From NCBI RefSeq assembly GCF_001659605.2, contig NC_035167.2:5126513-5190512 (forward strand): DNA of 64,000 nucleotides, read 5' to 3'. Of this stretch, positions 43,406-54,471 are shown one piece after another (positions within the stretch are counted from its first letter, which is position 1; each line of letters opens with the position of its first letter). The notes under the pieces are model-generated. The model was not told the DNA's origin, did no database searches, and saw only the letters and a program-made list of their open reading frames with translations. The position numbers and the translations under genes were made by a program. The stretch comes from Manihot esculenta. Its lineage: Eukaryota > Streptophyta > Magnoliopsida > Malpighiales > Euphorbiaceae.

Positions 43406-43898
43406 ATCCTCTTTGGTTTTTCTCTTAGAAACTCAAGTTTGTTTCTTAGTAAAGGTTTGGTGAAGATGTCTGCAACATCAAGATCTATTTTATAATATTT
43501 CAGAATGATAGAACCCTTTTTCTACACATCTTTGAGGAAAAATAACTTAATGTTAAAATGTTTTATTTTTTCATAAAAAACATAATTGTTGGAGATAGCT
43601 ATCACAACCTGATTATCCACAAACACATTTGTGCCTTCCTTTCACTTCAAGTTCATATCAAACAACACCTTTCTAAGCCATAAGGCTTAATTTGCAGCAG
43701 CTCTAGCTGTAATAAATTCAGCTTTTGCAGATGATTGAGCAACCACCTCTTATTTTTTACAACACCAAGAGAACAATTCCTGACTCTAAATTAAACAATA
43801 ACCTAAAGTACTCTTCATATCATCATAATCACTATGATTACAATCAGAATAGCCCAGCAGAGTACAATCTTGACTAGCACTGAATTTGATCTCATAAT

Positions 43899-46260
43899 CT
43901 AGTGTTCCTCTTGATACCTTAAAACTCTTTTAGCAGCAATAAAATGAGTTTCAGTGGCACAATTTGTGAATCTAGATAGCATACTTACAGAGTGTAAGAT
44001 ATCAACTCTTGTGGTTGTTAGATACATCAAACAACCCACTAGACTTCTGTAGAAAGTTTCATCAACCTTCTCAGCTATATCTTTCTTGCTCAACTTTTCA
44101 TTTTTAACCCATAGGAGTTGTAGCAATCTTACATTCATCCATTATGAGTTTCTTTATAATTTCTTTGGCATATTTGGTTTGGCAAATAAACACCTCTTGC
44201 TGCTTTTGTTGAACTTCCATTCCAAGAAAAAATGTCATTCGTCCTAAGTCAGTCATCTCAAATATTTGTTGCATGTTTTTCTTAAACTTATTCACACGTT
44301 CCAGGTTACTTCTTATGATAAGTAAATCGTCCACATATAGTGAAACAACAACAAAATTGATCTCATCACCTTTTATGTATAGGGTAGCCTCCTTAAGACT
44401 TTTTTTGAATCCTAGCTGCATCAAGTTCTCATCAATTCTGCTATACTAGGCTCTTGGAGCCTGCTTCAGGCCATATAAAGCTTTTTTAGCAAGTACACAT
44501 CTTCCTTTTACTCTTTCACAACAAACCCCTCAAGTTGTTCAACATAAATCACTTCATCAAGCAAGCCATTGAGAAATAGGGGTGAGCAGTATTCGGTTCA
44601 AACTGAAAAAACTGACCGAACCGAATTAATTTGAAATTTTAGTTCGGTTTTTTATTTATTTTGGTTGCGTTCGGTTTTTAATTTCAAAAATTTCAGTTAT
44701 TTCAGTTCAGTTCGGTTTTGATTAGAAAAAAATCAAAAAAACCGAACCGAACTGATTTAGTGATAATAGTATATTATTTTCAAGGGAGATTTACAATTTA
44801 GTCCCTGGGTATTTTCAGTTATTTTCTTTCCATCAACAAAATAGTCCTTCCGTCTATTTCTGCCATTAAAAATATAGCAAAAAACCGATTTGCTCCCTTT
44901 CTTTTCCTCCTCCTCCTCCTCCTCCTTCTTCTTCATCGATTCTTCCTCCTTATTCTGCTTCTTCTTCTGCTTCTGCTTCTGCTTCTTCTTTTGCTTCTTC
45001 TTCTTCTTCTTCTTCTCCTTCTCTTTCTTCTTCATCATCATCATCATAATCATCTTCTTCTTTTTTTTCTTTTTTTTTTTTTGAGGAGGAGGAGGATGGA
45101 CTATTTCGTTGACGAAAAGAAATGATAAGGACGTTTTAATAGATGTGAGAAAAGGTAAGGACTATTTCGTTGATGAAAAGAAACAATAATGATGTTTTAA
45201 TAGATATGAGAAAAGGTAAGGACATTTTAATAGATTTCTGAAAATATATGGAGGGACTATTTCGTTGATAGAAAGAAAGGACGAGTAGGACTATTTCGTT
45301 GACAGAAAGAAATGATAAGGACATTTTAAAAGATATAAGAAAAGATATGGACTAGTTCATTGACAGAAAGAAACGATAAGCACGTTTTAATAGATATGAA
45401 AAAAGATAAGAACGTTTTAATAGATTTCTGAAAATGTAGGGAGTGACTTGTTAATAATAGCAATATCCAAGGACTAAATAAGGGATTTTATTTGAGTGCA
45501 AAATTGAATTTTAAAAATTTTTTCTCTCATCCTTTATCTATTTTTAACGGAAAAGAGAACAGAAGAACTATTTTGTTGATGGAGAGAAAAGATAAGGACG
45601 TTTTAATAGATTTCTGAAAATATAAGGACTGACTTATTAATAATGGCAATACTCAGGGACTAAATTGTAAATCTCCCTATTTTCAATAATATAGAGAGAT
45701 TAAATCATATTAAGGTTAAAATATTCCAATTAATTTTAAAATACTAAAAATAAAGTGTAAAAAATAAAAAATTTATTAAAAATTCAAATCGACCAAACCG
45801 AATCGAATCAGACCGATTCGGTTTGATTCAATTTAATTTTTGATCAAAATCGATTCGGTTTGATTTTATAAATACTAAAATTTTAATTTTTAGTTTATTC
45901 AAAACCGAACCGACTGAATGCTCACCCCTATTGAGAAATGTTTACTTGACATCTAGCTGATACACTTTCCAACCCTTTTGTGTAGTAATGGCCAACAATT
46001 TCAATTCTGACAACATAAGAAAACGTGTCAGAAAAATCAACACCAGGGATTTGAGCATAACCTTTCACAACAAAACTGGCTTTGTGCTTGTTGATGGTGC
46101 CATCTGCATTGAGTTTTGTCCTGAACCCCCACTTCACTCCAATGACTTTCCTGTCTGCAGGCCTTTTAACCAACTTTCAGGTTTGATTTGTTTCAATCAT
46201 GTTCAGCTCCTTCTTCATTGCAATCATCCATTTCGGATCTCTATCAGCCTCCTAAAAGTT
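43899..46260 (-). pseudogene. Copia reverse transcriptase and RNase H region (split by a hAT-like element)
   Basis: Right of the insertion the strand reads VIGVKWGFRTKLNADGTINK and GVDFSDTFSYVV, the N-terminal part of copia RT. Left of it are KALYGLKQAPRA, the catalytic SLYVDDLLI (YVDD box), FEMTDLGRMTFFLGMEV and the RNase H start CLMYLTTTRVDILHSVSMLS. Stops and frameshifts are frequent. Confidence 0.88.
44577..45930. mobile_element. Non-autonomous hAT-like element inside the copia RT gene
   Basis: TIRs TAGGGGTGAGCA at 44577 and its exact inverse ending at 45930, flanked by the 8-bp TSD TTGAGAAA (44569-44576 and 45931-45938). Ends carry AACCGAACCGAA-type repeats as in 41677-42753. The interior has a CTTCTT/CTCCTC simple repeat (44905-45085) and repeated GGACTATTTCGTTGA(C/T)-type motifs (45095-45660). 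No coding region. Confidence 0.9.
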
Positions 46261-46604
46261 CTTTGGTTCAAGAACAACAACATTGCACCTCTCATAAATT
46301 TCAGAAAATGCTATTCTAACTCTTATAGGAACATCAATGAACTCATCATCTATGAGCTATGGTTTTGGAACAAAGTCAGGAAACATGATTGCTTGCTTTC
46401 CTTCCTAGTCCCACTTGTCATTCTCCATGAAGTACACATATCCGCTTATTAAAATTTTCTTAGTATTTGTCTGAAAAATTTTGTAAGCCTTTTATATTCT
46501 GCTGTAACCCACAAATATAACAGGTTTTGGTCTTTTATCAAGCTTATCTCTCTTGATCTGTGAAACATGAACAAAGCACAAACATTCAAATATTTTAAGA
46601 TCTT

Positions 46605-48110
46605 TCAAGGAAGGTTTAAAATCATACTAAGCTTCAAATGGTGTCTTCCTTCTCTTGCCTTTGTTAGAAGCCTGTTGAGTAAGAAAATTGTAGTATTTGC
46701 AGCCTCTGCCCAAAATTCTTTACCCCCTCTATGTCTTGCGGTAATGATTCCTCTGGCATTACGGCCTTTACCATAACGATGCTGTCCATAGATCAAATTC
46801 TTTCGTGTAGTTCGTGTATTGGATTTCGTTTGACTGTCTACGGCTCCATTGCGTGTGCTCGGGGTAGAAGTTTTGTATAAATGTATCGCCATGCTATTAA
46901 GTATTTTGATTTAAGTTCTTTTCTTTCTAAGAGGTGGAATAGAATAACCCGGTTGAAGCGTAATGATCATACGTCTGTAATGCATTGTATGTCCCATAAT
47001 AGGTCTCATTCTTCTACCCTTTCCCGGGAGTCGATGGCTATTCATAGCTATTACCTTGACACCAAAGAAGAGTTCGACCCAATGCTTTATTTCTATCCTA
47101 GTTGATCCTGATTCGACATTAAAAGTATATTGATTTTTCCCCAATAACCGAATAACAAACATCTGACCATCTCCATTATAGTTCAATTTTTCCTCTAACT
47201 GACTCCATTTTGTTGTGGAGTGTATGGAGCAGTGAGTTAGTGCTCAATCCCAACCTCTTCACAAAAAGATTGAATGATTTGAGGTGTACTCCTTACCATT
47301 ATCTGATCTTAAAGCTTAAATGTGATGACCACTATGTTTTTCAACCAAGTTCTTGAATTTTAAGAATACACCAATAACCTCTGTTTTGAACTTGAGAAAA
47401 TATATCCAACACATTCTGGAATAATCATCAATAAAGATGTGGAAACACCTGCTTCCATTTCAAGATGGAGTTTTGTGAGGTCCTGCTATGTCAGTATGTA
47501 TGAGCTACAATTTCTCCATAACTCTCCAGGTTGCTTTCTTAAATGAAAGCCTTGATTGCTTTCCTTGTTGACAGGTTTTGCAATCTGGAATTTTAGTGTC
47601 AAGTTGAGGTAGACCCCGCACCAATTCTCTTCTCTGTAGATTTGCCACTGAAGTGTGATTGAAGTGGCCAACTCTCTTGTGCTAGATTTCTCCATTAATT
47701 TTTGTTGCAGAAAACACTGATTGTTCTTCCTCCAATGGATCCAATGCAAAGCTTTTTCTTTTCATTATCACTCTGAAAACATCTTTGCCTTCTGAATCTT
47801 TCATAAGACATTGATTTGTTTCAAAGAGAACTTTGAATCCTTTCTCAAGCAACTGTGCAACACTCAAGAGATTTTGATTTATGTCAGGTACAAATAACAC
47901 ATTTTAATTAACTTTGTACTTGAGATGTTTTCAATTGCTATTGTTCCTTTTCTTTTAACTAAAATTTATTGTCCATTACCAATCTTCACTTTGGAGACTA
48001 TTGAAGTATCCAATTCTTTGAAGAGATCACGATCAAAGGTCATGTGATTTGTACACCCACTATCAATGAGCCATTTCTCACTTAAATGATAGGTTGAAAA
48101 ACAAGTAACT
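46605..48110 (-). pseudogene. Copia protease-integrase region, interrupted by plastid DNA
   Basis: The protease active-site region reads LIDSGCTNHMTFDRDLF (DSG at about 48057-48065). The pre-integrase region follows (LLSVAQLLEKGFKVLF, then VGHFNHTSV and CKTCQQGKQS). The core ends at [12 protein letters not shown], followed by an in-frame stop and TIMEMVR, and resumes left of the plastid insert with [18 protein letters not shown]. Several stops are present. The normal join of these two stretches shows that the plastid DNA lies inside what was one integrase frame. Confidence 0.85.
46723..47156 (-). other. Plastid DNA insertion (NUPT): rpl23 3' part and rpl2 5' part
   Basis: The minus strand encodes most of chloroplast ribosomal protein L23 ([19 protein letters not shown] and onward to [10 protein letters not shown] and a stop at 46911). 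After a short spacer, the first ~57 codons of L2 start at ATG 46892 ([20 protein letters not shown]). The gene order and strand match the plastid rpl23-rpl2 operon. The left junction falls in AGAGGGGG, after which the copia integrase frame (KEFWAEA) continues; the right junction lies next to TATTCGG. Some changes from the usual plastid proteins are visible, including extra residues (TRTTRKN) in L2, which point to drift after transfer. Confidence 0.9.
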
Positions 48111-48268
48111 ATAAAGAGTTGCTCCTCCTCTTCTTAATCGGCAACTTGAGCAACATTCTTCTGCTGCAAGTTCACTTGTGTTACAATCTTCTGTTCAGTG
48201 TTGCTTTTACAAATTCTTTAGTGATGTCCCATCTTCTGACATTTCTCACACTTCTGGTATGGCTTTCT

Positions 48269-49041
48269 CTAGCACTTGGAGGGAGGATGTCCCTTCCTTT
48301 CATAGTGTTTGCAAAGAGGGAAATCATATTTTGTTGCAGAGTTTCTCTTTTTATCTTTCTCATTCTTCTTCCATACTCTTCCTTGACTAAACTGAACTTT
48401 TGCAGCTAATGCACTTTCAACTGACTCTTCAGACCTCATAAGCCTTCTCTGTTTTTTTGTCTGCAAAGCATGCATCAATTCTACCAAACTAATCTCTGAT
48501 AGGTCTTTAGTATTTTCCAAAAAGGAAATGGTTGCTTCAAACCTCTTAGGCACAGTTACAAGTATTTTTTGAACTAATATGGAATTAAGAAATTTAGAAC
48601 TAAATAACCTTACTTTGTTTGCAATCCCAAGTAATCTACTAAAGTATTCCTTCATCGTCTCAAAATCTTTCATTTTTGAAGCTCAAATTCTCTTATTAGA
48701 TTAAGAATCTGCATTCCCTTGATCCTCTCATCTCCTTCATACTCTTTATTTAAGAACTTATAGATTTCAAAAGCTGAATTTATTGTCATAACTCTGACAA
48801 AGATTTCTAGTGAGACTGCAGCAAATAAAGTAGTTCTTACCTTTGGCTTTCTTGTCTTCTTCTTCTTGTGACTCTTAATCTGTGCCATTGTTGGATTTGC
48901 AGGTAATGGAAGAATCTCATAATCCTCCTCGAGATCATTTGCCTTTAGATGATCCTCCATTCTTGCTGCCCAAGTATGATAGCCTTCTCTATTGAAGGTA
49001 GGTGTTGCTAATGAAGTAAATAGAAATTCTGTTGAATTCAT
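48269..49041 (-). pseudogene. Copia gag
   Basis: From ATG 49041 the frame reads MNSTEFLFTSLATPTFNREG with WAARMEDHLKANDLEE, a retrotransposon gag N-terminus. It changes frame at about 48670 and continues with KDFETMKEYFSRLLGIANKV to a CCHC-like zinc knuckle (CKHYERKGHPPSKC). The frame break and later stops make it non-functional. Confidence 0.85.
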
Positions 49042-49115
49042 AGAATGAAAAATAAAAAATAAAAACTTTCTTTTAATCACAGGTCGCTTAAGAAGGGGAC
49101 TTTGATACCACAATT

Positions 49116-49406
49116 TATTGGAAGAAAATTTGAATAAAGTAAGAAAAGAGAATGTGGTGCAAAGTTTGATTTACATTGACAACAACATTAACTTAAATAA
49201 AGCAGAAATAGAAACTGAAATAGCTAAAAATAAGCAACTATATGGAACATATCTCCATATTTAATAACTAAACTAGAAAGCTGGAACTAATGGATGACAT
49301 GTCATTGAACAAATCAAAGTTCAGAAACAATAGAAAAAAATCAAAATTTCAGCAACTTAGTGACCAAGAATGAAATTGCAGTAGCAGTTAAGTCAACTTT
49401 TTAACA
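49116..49406 (-). repeat. Copia 5' LTR (right)
   Basis: Pairs with 43114-43405. The terminal TG is changed to TA (TATTGGAAG); it ends TTAACA next to the AGACT duplication. Confidence 0.88.
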
Positions 49407-50939
49407 AGACTCTTCTTGTTCAGAGCAAATTTACTGGAAGATGGATCTTTTGATTCTGCCATTGATGGATGTGAAGGTGTATTTCACACAGCTTGTCCAC
49501 TCATTTGTACAAATGATCCACAGGTAATCTCAAGGATAACATCAACTGAACTTATAATTCTACAACAAATAATATAACTAATTAATCCTGCAGTGATTTA
49601 TGTGACTTGAATTTTGGATTTCTTTTATGTGCCGAATTTTGATCCGACCCGAAAAGTTGTGCAACATAAATTGGATAAAAAAATGTGAATCAGTGTTGGG
49701 CTGCGATCTCTGGCTGATCCATAATGGGTGCAGAGGGCTTCACCCTCCATGGCATGGAGGGTCATAAATAATTATATTTTCACTAGAGTTAAGATTTTAA
49801 AAGTTTTGAGCTTTTTCATCATAGTAAAACTTTACTTTTTGTCTTGCCTTAGGTAGACCTTACCGTCCAATTTCTCTGCGTGTCTTTTTGCCACAACCGA
49901 CTGATTCAGTGTTGGCCAATATTTTCGGGCAGAATTGATTGATTGATCCTGCAGTGAAGGGAACTCTAAACGTTCTGAGATCATGTACAAAAGCCCCTTC
50001 TCTCAAGAGATTGATCATAAAATCTTCAATGGCATCAGTTATGTTCGACGGAAAGCCTCTGACACCTGATGTGGTAATTGATGAGACTTGGTTTTCAGAT
50101 CCAACCTATTGTGAGTCAATAAAGGTCAGCACATGTTGCCTGAAATTCAAACTACCACAGCTTCTGCAAGCTCTAGATTCATATTGGTCACTATCAGAAC
50201 CTTGTTTCAATAGCTAGCATTACACTTTTTATGGGTTTTAATTAATTTTTCTGGGTTTTCTAGCATTGGTATCTGTATGCAAAAACCATAGCTGAGAAGG
50301 CTGTCTGGAAATTTGCAGAAGAAAGTGGAATTGACATTGTCATAATACATCCAGGATTTGTAATTGGTCCTTTCTTACAGCCAACTCTAAATGTCACTGT
50401 AGAGGTTATTCTGAACTACGTAAATGGTAAACTCTTTCTCAGTGCTCTGTCTTTGAATGTAATGATCTCTAACATGTTCATTCTTTGTGAATCTTGGGTT
50501 CCTTGCATGGAGGAGAAACATTTCCTAATGAAATTTACAGATTTGTTGATGTTACATGTTGCATCTGCACATATTCAAGCTTTTGAACAAGCTTCTGGTA
50601 ATAGCTAGATATTGTTTAGTCGGAAGAGTTGTACATTTCTCCGAGTTCTTAAAGATCGTTCGTACACAATACCCTGCTCTGCAACTTCCTGAAAAGTTTT
50701 TTTTTTTCTTTCCTTTTCTTTTCCTTTTTTTTTTTGAGGGATACAGGATTTGACCGTTGTAGAAATTGTTGTGCATGATGTTCTTGCTTAGCAGATGTGA
50801 AGATGAGAAGCCTTTTGCATTAAAATGTGAGGTTTCAAAGGAGAAAGCTAAGAGTTTAGGCATCAACGTCATTCCCTTGGAGGTGAGTGTTGTGGACACC
50901 ATTGAATGTCTGAAAGACAAGGGCTTTCTTGGTGTCTGA

Positions 50940-52331
50940 ATCTTATGTTATATTGAAACAAAAGTAATGCAGATGATGCATTCTTTGTTAACGAATTCTG
51001 TTGTGTTGTTCTTCATTTCCACAAGGATTTTGTAAGTGCAGGAAGTGCAACCTTCTGTTGGATCAGTTGATTTTCTTAATTCATGGTATTGTTAAAAAAT
51101 TTTGGTGTTTCTTCCCCTTTGCAAGCTCGGGCAGTAAACAAGGCAATTCAATGAGCTGCGCTATTATTCGGTTCAAACTAAAAATAAAGTTTAGGCAGTA
51201 AATGAAGCAATTCAATGAGTTCTGTTATCAAGATAAGTATTCGATTCAAATTGAAAAAATTGACGGAATCAAATTAATTTAAAATTTTAGTTAAATTTTT
51301 TATTCATTTCGATTTAGTTCAATTTTTTATTCATTTCGATTTTATTCGGTTTTTAATTTTAAAAATTTCGATTATTTCGATTTTTCTGATTAAAATCGAA
51401 CCGATTAGTGATAATATTATTTTCGATAATAATATATTATTTTCAATAATATAAAGGGATGAAATCATATTAATATTAAAATATTTTAATTAAATTTTAA
51501 AATAATATAAAAAATAAAAAAATATTAAAATTCAAACCGATCGAATCGAATTAAATCAAACTGAATCAGACTGATTTAGTTCGATTCAATTTTTGATCAA
51601 AATTAATTTAATTTTTATAAATATCAAAATTTTAATTTTTAATTTATTTAATTCAATTCTATTTTAAATCTAACCGACCGATTCCCCTCCTTTCCGCTGT
51701 AGATTTGCAAGCGATTGAATATAAAACAGATTCCTTAATTTTAAGTGTTGCCTTTTTCTAATTTACAATTTTTCTCTGTCATGAAACATTAGTACGACTG
51801 TCGTTTTGTTTAAGTCATATTTGCACATATTTAATATGCTGCTAACTGTTTTGCCGATGTAATAGTTAAACTTGTTGTGAATTGTATCAGCTGTAAAATT
51901 TTAATTTGTTATATCTACATGTTTAAAATGAAAACAATATTGCTTGTAAAAAAATAATAATAATAAAAATTTTCTTAGGCTACGAAAATTTATTTAGTTA
52001 GAGAAAGGAAATTTTATGTGATAAATTTTATATAGTTTCTTAAATACATAATAAATTGAATCTCAAGAGGAAAAATCAATATATTTATGTGATCAATTTT
52101 ACTAAATAAAAGAAAGAATTAGTATTTTTGAATTATTTCATAATTTAAGCAAAGTAAAATTCTAATGACTAAAATTGTCTGTCAAGTGAAAAAAAAATCA
52201 GCATTTTCATTATTATTCTTTATGAAATTAAAAAACTTTCCAAGTGTTTTTTTTTTTTTAAAAAAAAAAGATAATGGTTTATAACTTAATTCTATACTCT
52301 TTAATATTTAAAGGTAAATTGTAACAAATTG

Positions 52332-52366
<35 letters not shown>

Positions 52367-54471
52367 TTTATGTGAATAATACTAAAATATGAAAAATTGT
52401 ATTTTTTTAAAAGGGTAAAAAAATTTGATTAATTCAAAGTGAATGAGAAAACAATGTGAGGAGGAGGAATATTAACCTAAACTCCTTGATCTAACTCAGA
52501 ATGAGACGATATTGCTAAAACATGAGCGACATCATTCGTAGATCTATGAAAAAAACACACTTTTCTTTTTCATAATTATATAATTATGAAAAATTGTATT
52601 ATTCTATATAATTATGTTATATTACATAAATTTATATTTTATTATATATTTTTAATTTTTTATAAAATAATAATTAATATATATATTAAATTTAATTTAT
52701 TATTTTTATTATTGTCATTAATATATGAATTTTTATTTTTTTATATAATAAATATAATTTATTATATTGATTGTTATTGTGAATATATAACTTTTAATTT
52801 TTTATTTTTTGATATAATAAGTATAATTTATTATATAAATCGTTACTTTACCTTTTTATCTCTTTTATTTTCAATTGACTCATATTTTAAAGATTTTTTT
52901 ATTTTTTTTGTATTTAATATAATATAAAATGCATGATTATATAATTTTTTAACATACAACTCGGCTCTTTTACATAGATAGAATTTGAATGAAAGTTATT
53001 CAATGAAATTTTTTAATTTAATTGATTTTTATCATCCATCGATACTGTTACAGTTGTCACCAGTATTTATTACTATTAAAAATTAACAAATTTTATTTTC
53101 CAAAAAGATATAATTTTTTAAATAAAATTTATTATTGAATGTTAATAATACATTATAGTAAATACTAATTTTTTTAATTTTTTTTTGATATAATTAAATT
53201 TATTGATTTATAATTTATACTTATTAATATTTGAGATTTTTAAATTTTTTATTTTAAAATTAGAAAACATGCCTATTAATTAGATTTTTTATTCTCCTCT
53301 ATAATTATTTTTTTTTATTTTATGAAAATAGATTACATATTTAATTAATAATTTTTTTATATTATTTTAAATTATAAAAAATAAAATAAAATATTATAAT
53401 ATATTCTCTATTAATTAATAATTTTAAATTTTAAATTTAAATATAAAAAAATATTTTACTAATTTTATACTATTCTATATAATAATATAAAATATTTTAA
53501 TACTCACATAAACAATTAATTATAGGAATAATAATAAAAAAATATTCAATGTGGTCCTGTACCGCAGTCGTAAATATTTTTTCTGTTTCTATTTTTACTC
53601 TACGTGAAGTTGGCTTCAGTTTCACGTTTTGCTTCTTCTTTGCTTTAAAATTAATAATTTTATATTATATTTTATTTAAAATAATAATTTTCAATAATAA
53701 GTTAAGTTTAGTTATTTATAACTTTAAAGATATAATCATTTTCAATATATATAAATTTTCATTGATAATTTTAATTTATAATTTTATTTTAATATAATAA
53801 AAAATATTATTTACAATGCTTTACTCTTATTAAAAACGTTTCTAACTTTTTTTTATTTTAAAAAATTATTCAAATATTAAAATTTATTAATTAATTAATT
53901 AATTAATTCGTTAATTTATTTATTACAATATATAGAATATCATAACATTAAAAATTAAATTTTATGTCAATTTAATCTGTTAAATTTCGTTGCTAAAATT
54001 ATTAACGAGCATGTGGGTAAGTATGATGCCAATATTGCAATCCAGGTGTTCGTTAGAATGCCGCAATTGGTTTTTCGTTGAACAATTTACTTTTAATTGT
54101 AGGAATAAAAGTATGTTTTCTGAGCCAAGACTATAAAGGGAATGGAGTTTCTATAGGTGATGCCGCTGCGGATGATGAAAACAGTGGGGGGAATTGTTTT
54201 TTATTTAGACAAAAAATTAAAAAATCAGAATGATTTTAAAGTTAATTTGAAAGCTAAGTCTTAAAAAAAAAAACATGTAAATAAATTAATTAATAAACAC
54301 TACCAGTTATTTTTAAGAATTTGACAGACCAAGTCTTTTTGGTTCATTAATGAATCAATACATCAGCTTAGCTAGCTTCCTATATCTAGCTTCTTACATC
54401 ATAACAATGATTAATTTTTCTTCATTTTAGTCCATCTTTATAAAGTTACCAATGGATCTTCTCCTATAGCC
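50940..54471. other. AT-rich intergenic region
   Basis: No gene recognised. It contains a degenerate relative of the AACCGAACC hAT-like family (about 51234-51691), a TA microsatellite (52336-52363), a probable LINE RNase H remnant (52440-52560) and long A/T-rich stretches with chance open frames (52586-52927, 53549-53797). The last few hundred bases should hold the promoter of the lectin receptor kinase at 54472. Confidence 0.55.
52440..52560 (-). pseudogene. LINE-type RNase H remnant
   Basis: The minus strand reads HRSTNDVAHVLAISSHSELD and, after a stop, VNIPPPHIV. This resembles the 'R-x-N-x-x-A-H-x-L-A ... PPP' C-terminal signature of the RNase H-like domains in plant LINEs. Only about 35 codons remain. 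Confidence 0.45.

Larger units (their letters stand above)
43114..49406 (-). mobile_element. Ty1-copia retrotransposon in exon 2 of reductase C
   Basis: Two LTRs (43114-43405 and 49116-49406, ~291 bp) flanked by the 5-bp TSD AGACT (43109-43113 and 49407-49411). On the minus strand a primer-binding site TGGTATCAAA (49110-49101) follows the right LTR. Domain order gag, protease, integrase, reverse transcriptase, RNase H is the copia order. The two LTRs have drifted visibly apart (for example AACATGGC versus AACATATC, and several small indels), so the insertion is not recent. It carries a hAT-like element and a plastid DNA fragment, and all reading frames are broken. Confidence 0.94.
41667..50939 (+). 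pseudogene. Reductase C: SDR cinnamoyl-CoA/phenylacetaldehyde reductase-like gene, disrupted
   Basis: Exon 1 starts ATG at 41667 (MNRV), is cut by a hAT-like element and resumes at 42754 with GKIVCVTGGFSY, then a deletion removes the end of the nucleotide-binding motif and shifts the frame. Exon 2 (43059-43113 and 49412-49523) is cut by a copia element; joined across it the frame reads [20 protein letters not shown]. Exon 3 is 49933-50124. Exon 4 is 50264-50426 and has the catalytic YxxxK as YLYAK. Exon 5 (50513-50695) has frameshifts (VDVTCC for VDVRDVA, and a TAG). Exon 6 is 50795-50939. It is more diverged from copies A and B than those are from each other. Confidence 0.88.

Noticed and set aside
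44757..45053. A minus-strand frame rich in Lys and Glu.
   Set aside because: Translation of a CTTCTT/CTCCTC simple repeat within a non-autonomous element.
46911..47186. A nuclear gene for plastid ribosomal protein L23.
   Set aside because: The N-terminus is missing, no transit peptide is present, and it lies inside a copia integrase with rpl2 beside it; a plastid DNA insertion explains it.
52586..53797. Open frames made of Ile, Phe, Tyr and Asn.
   Set aside because: Produced by extreme A/T content; no start context, domain or codon bias.
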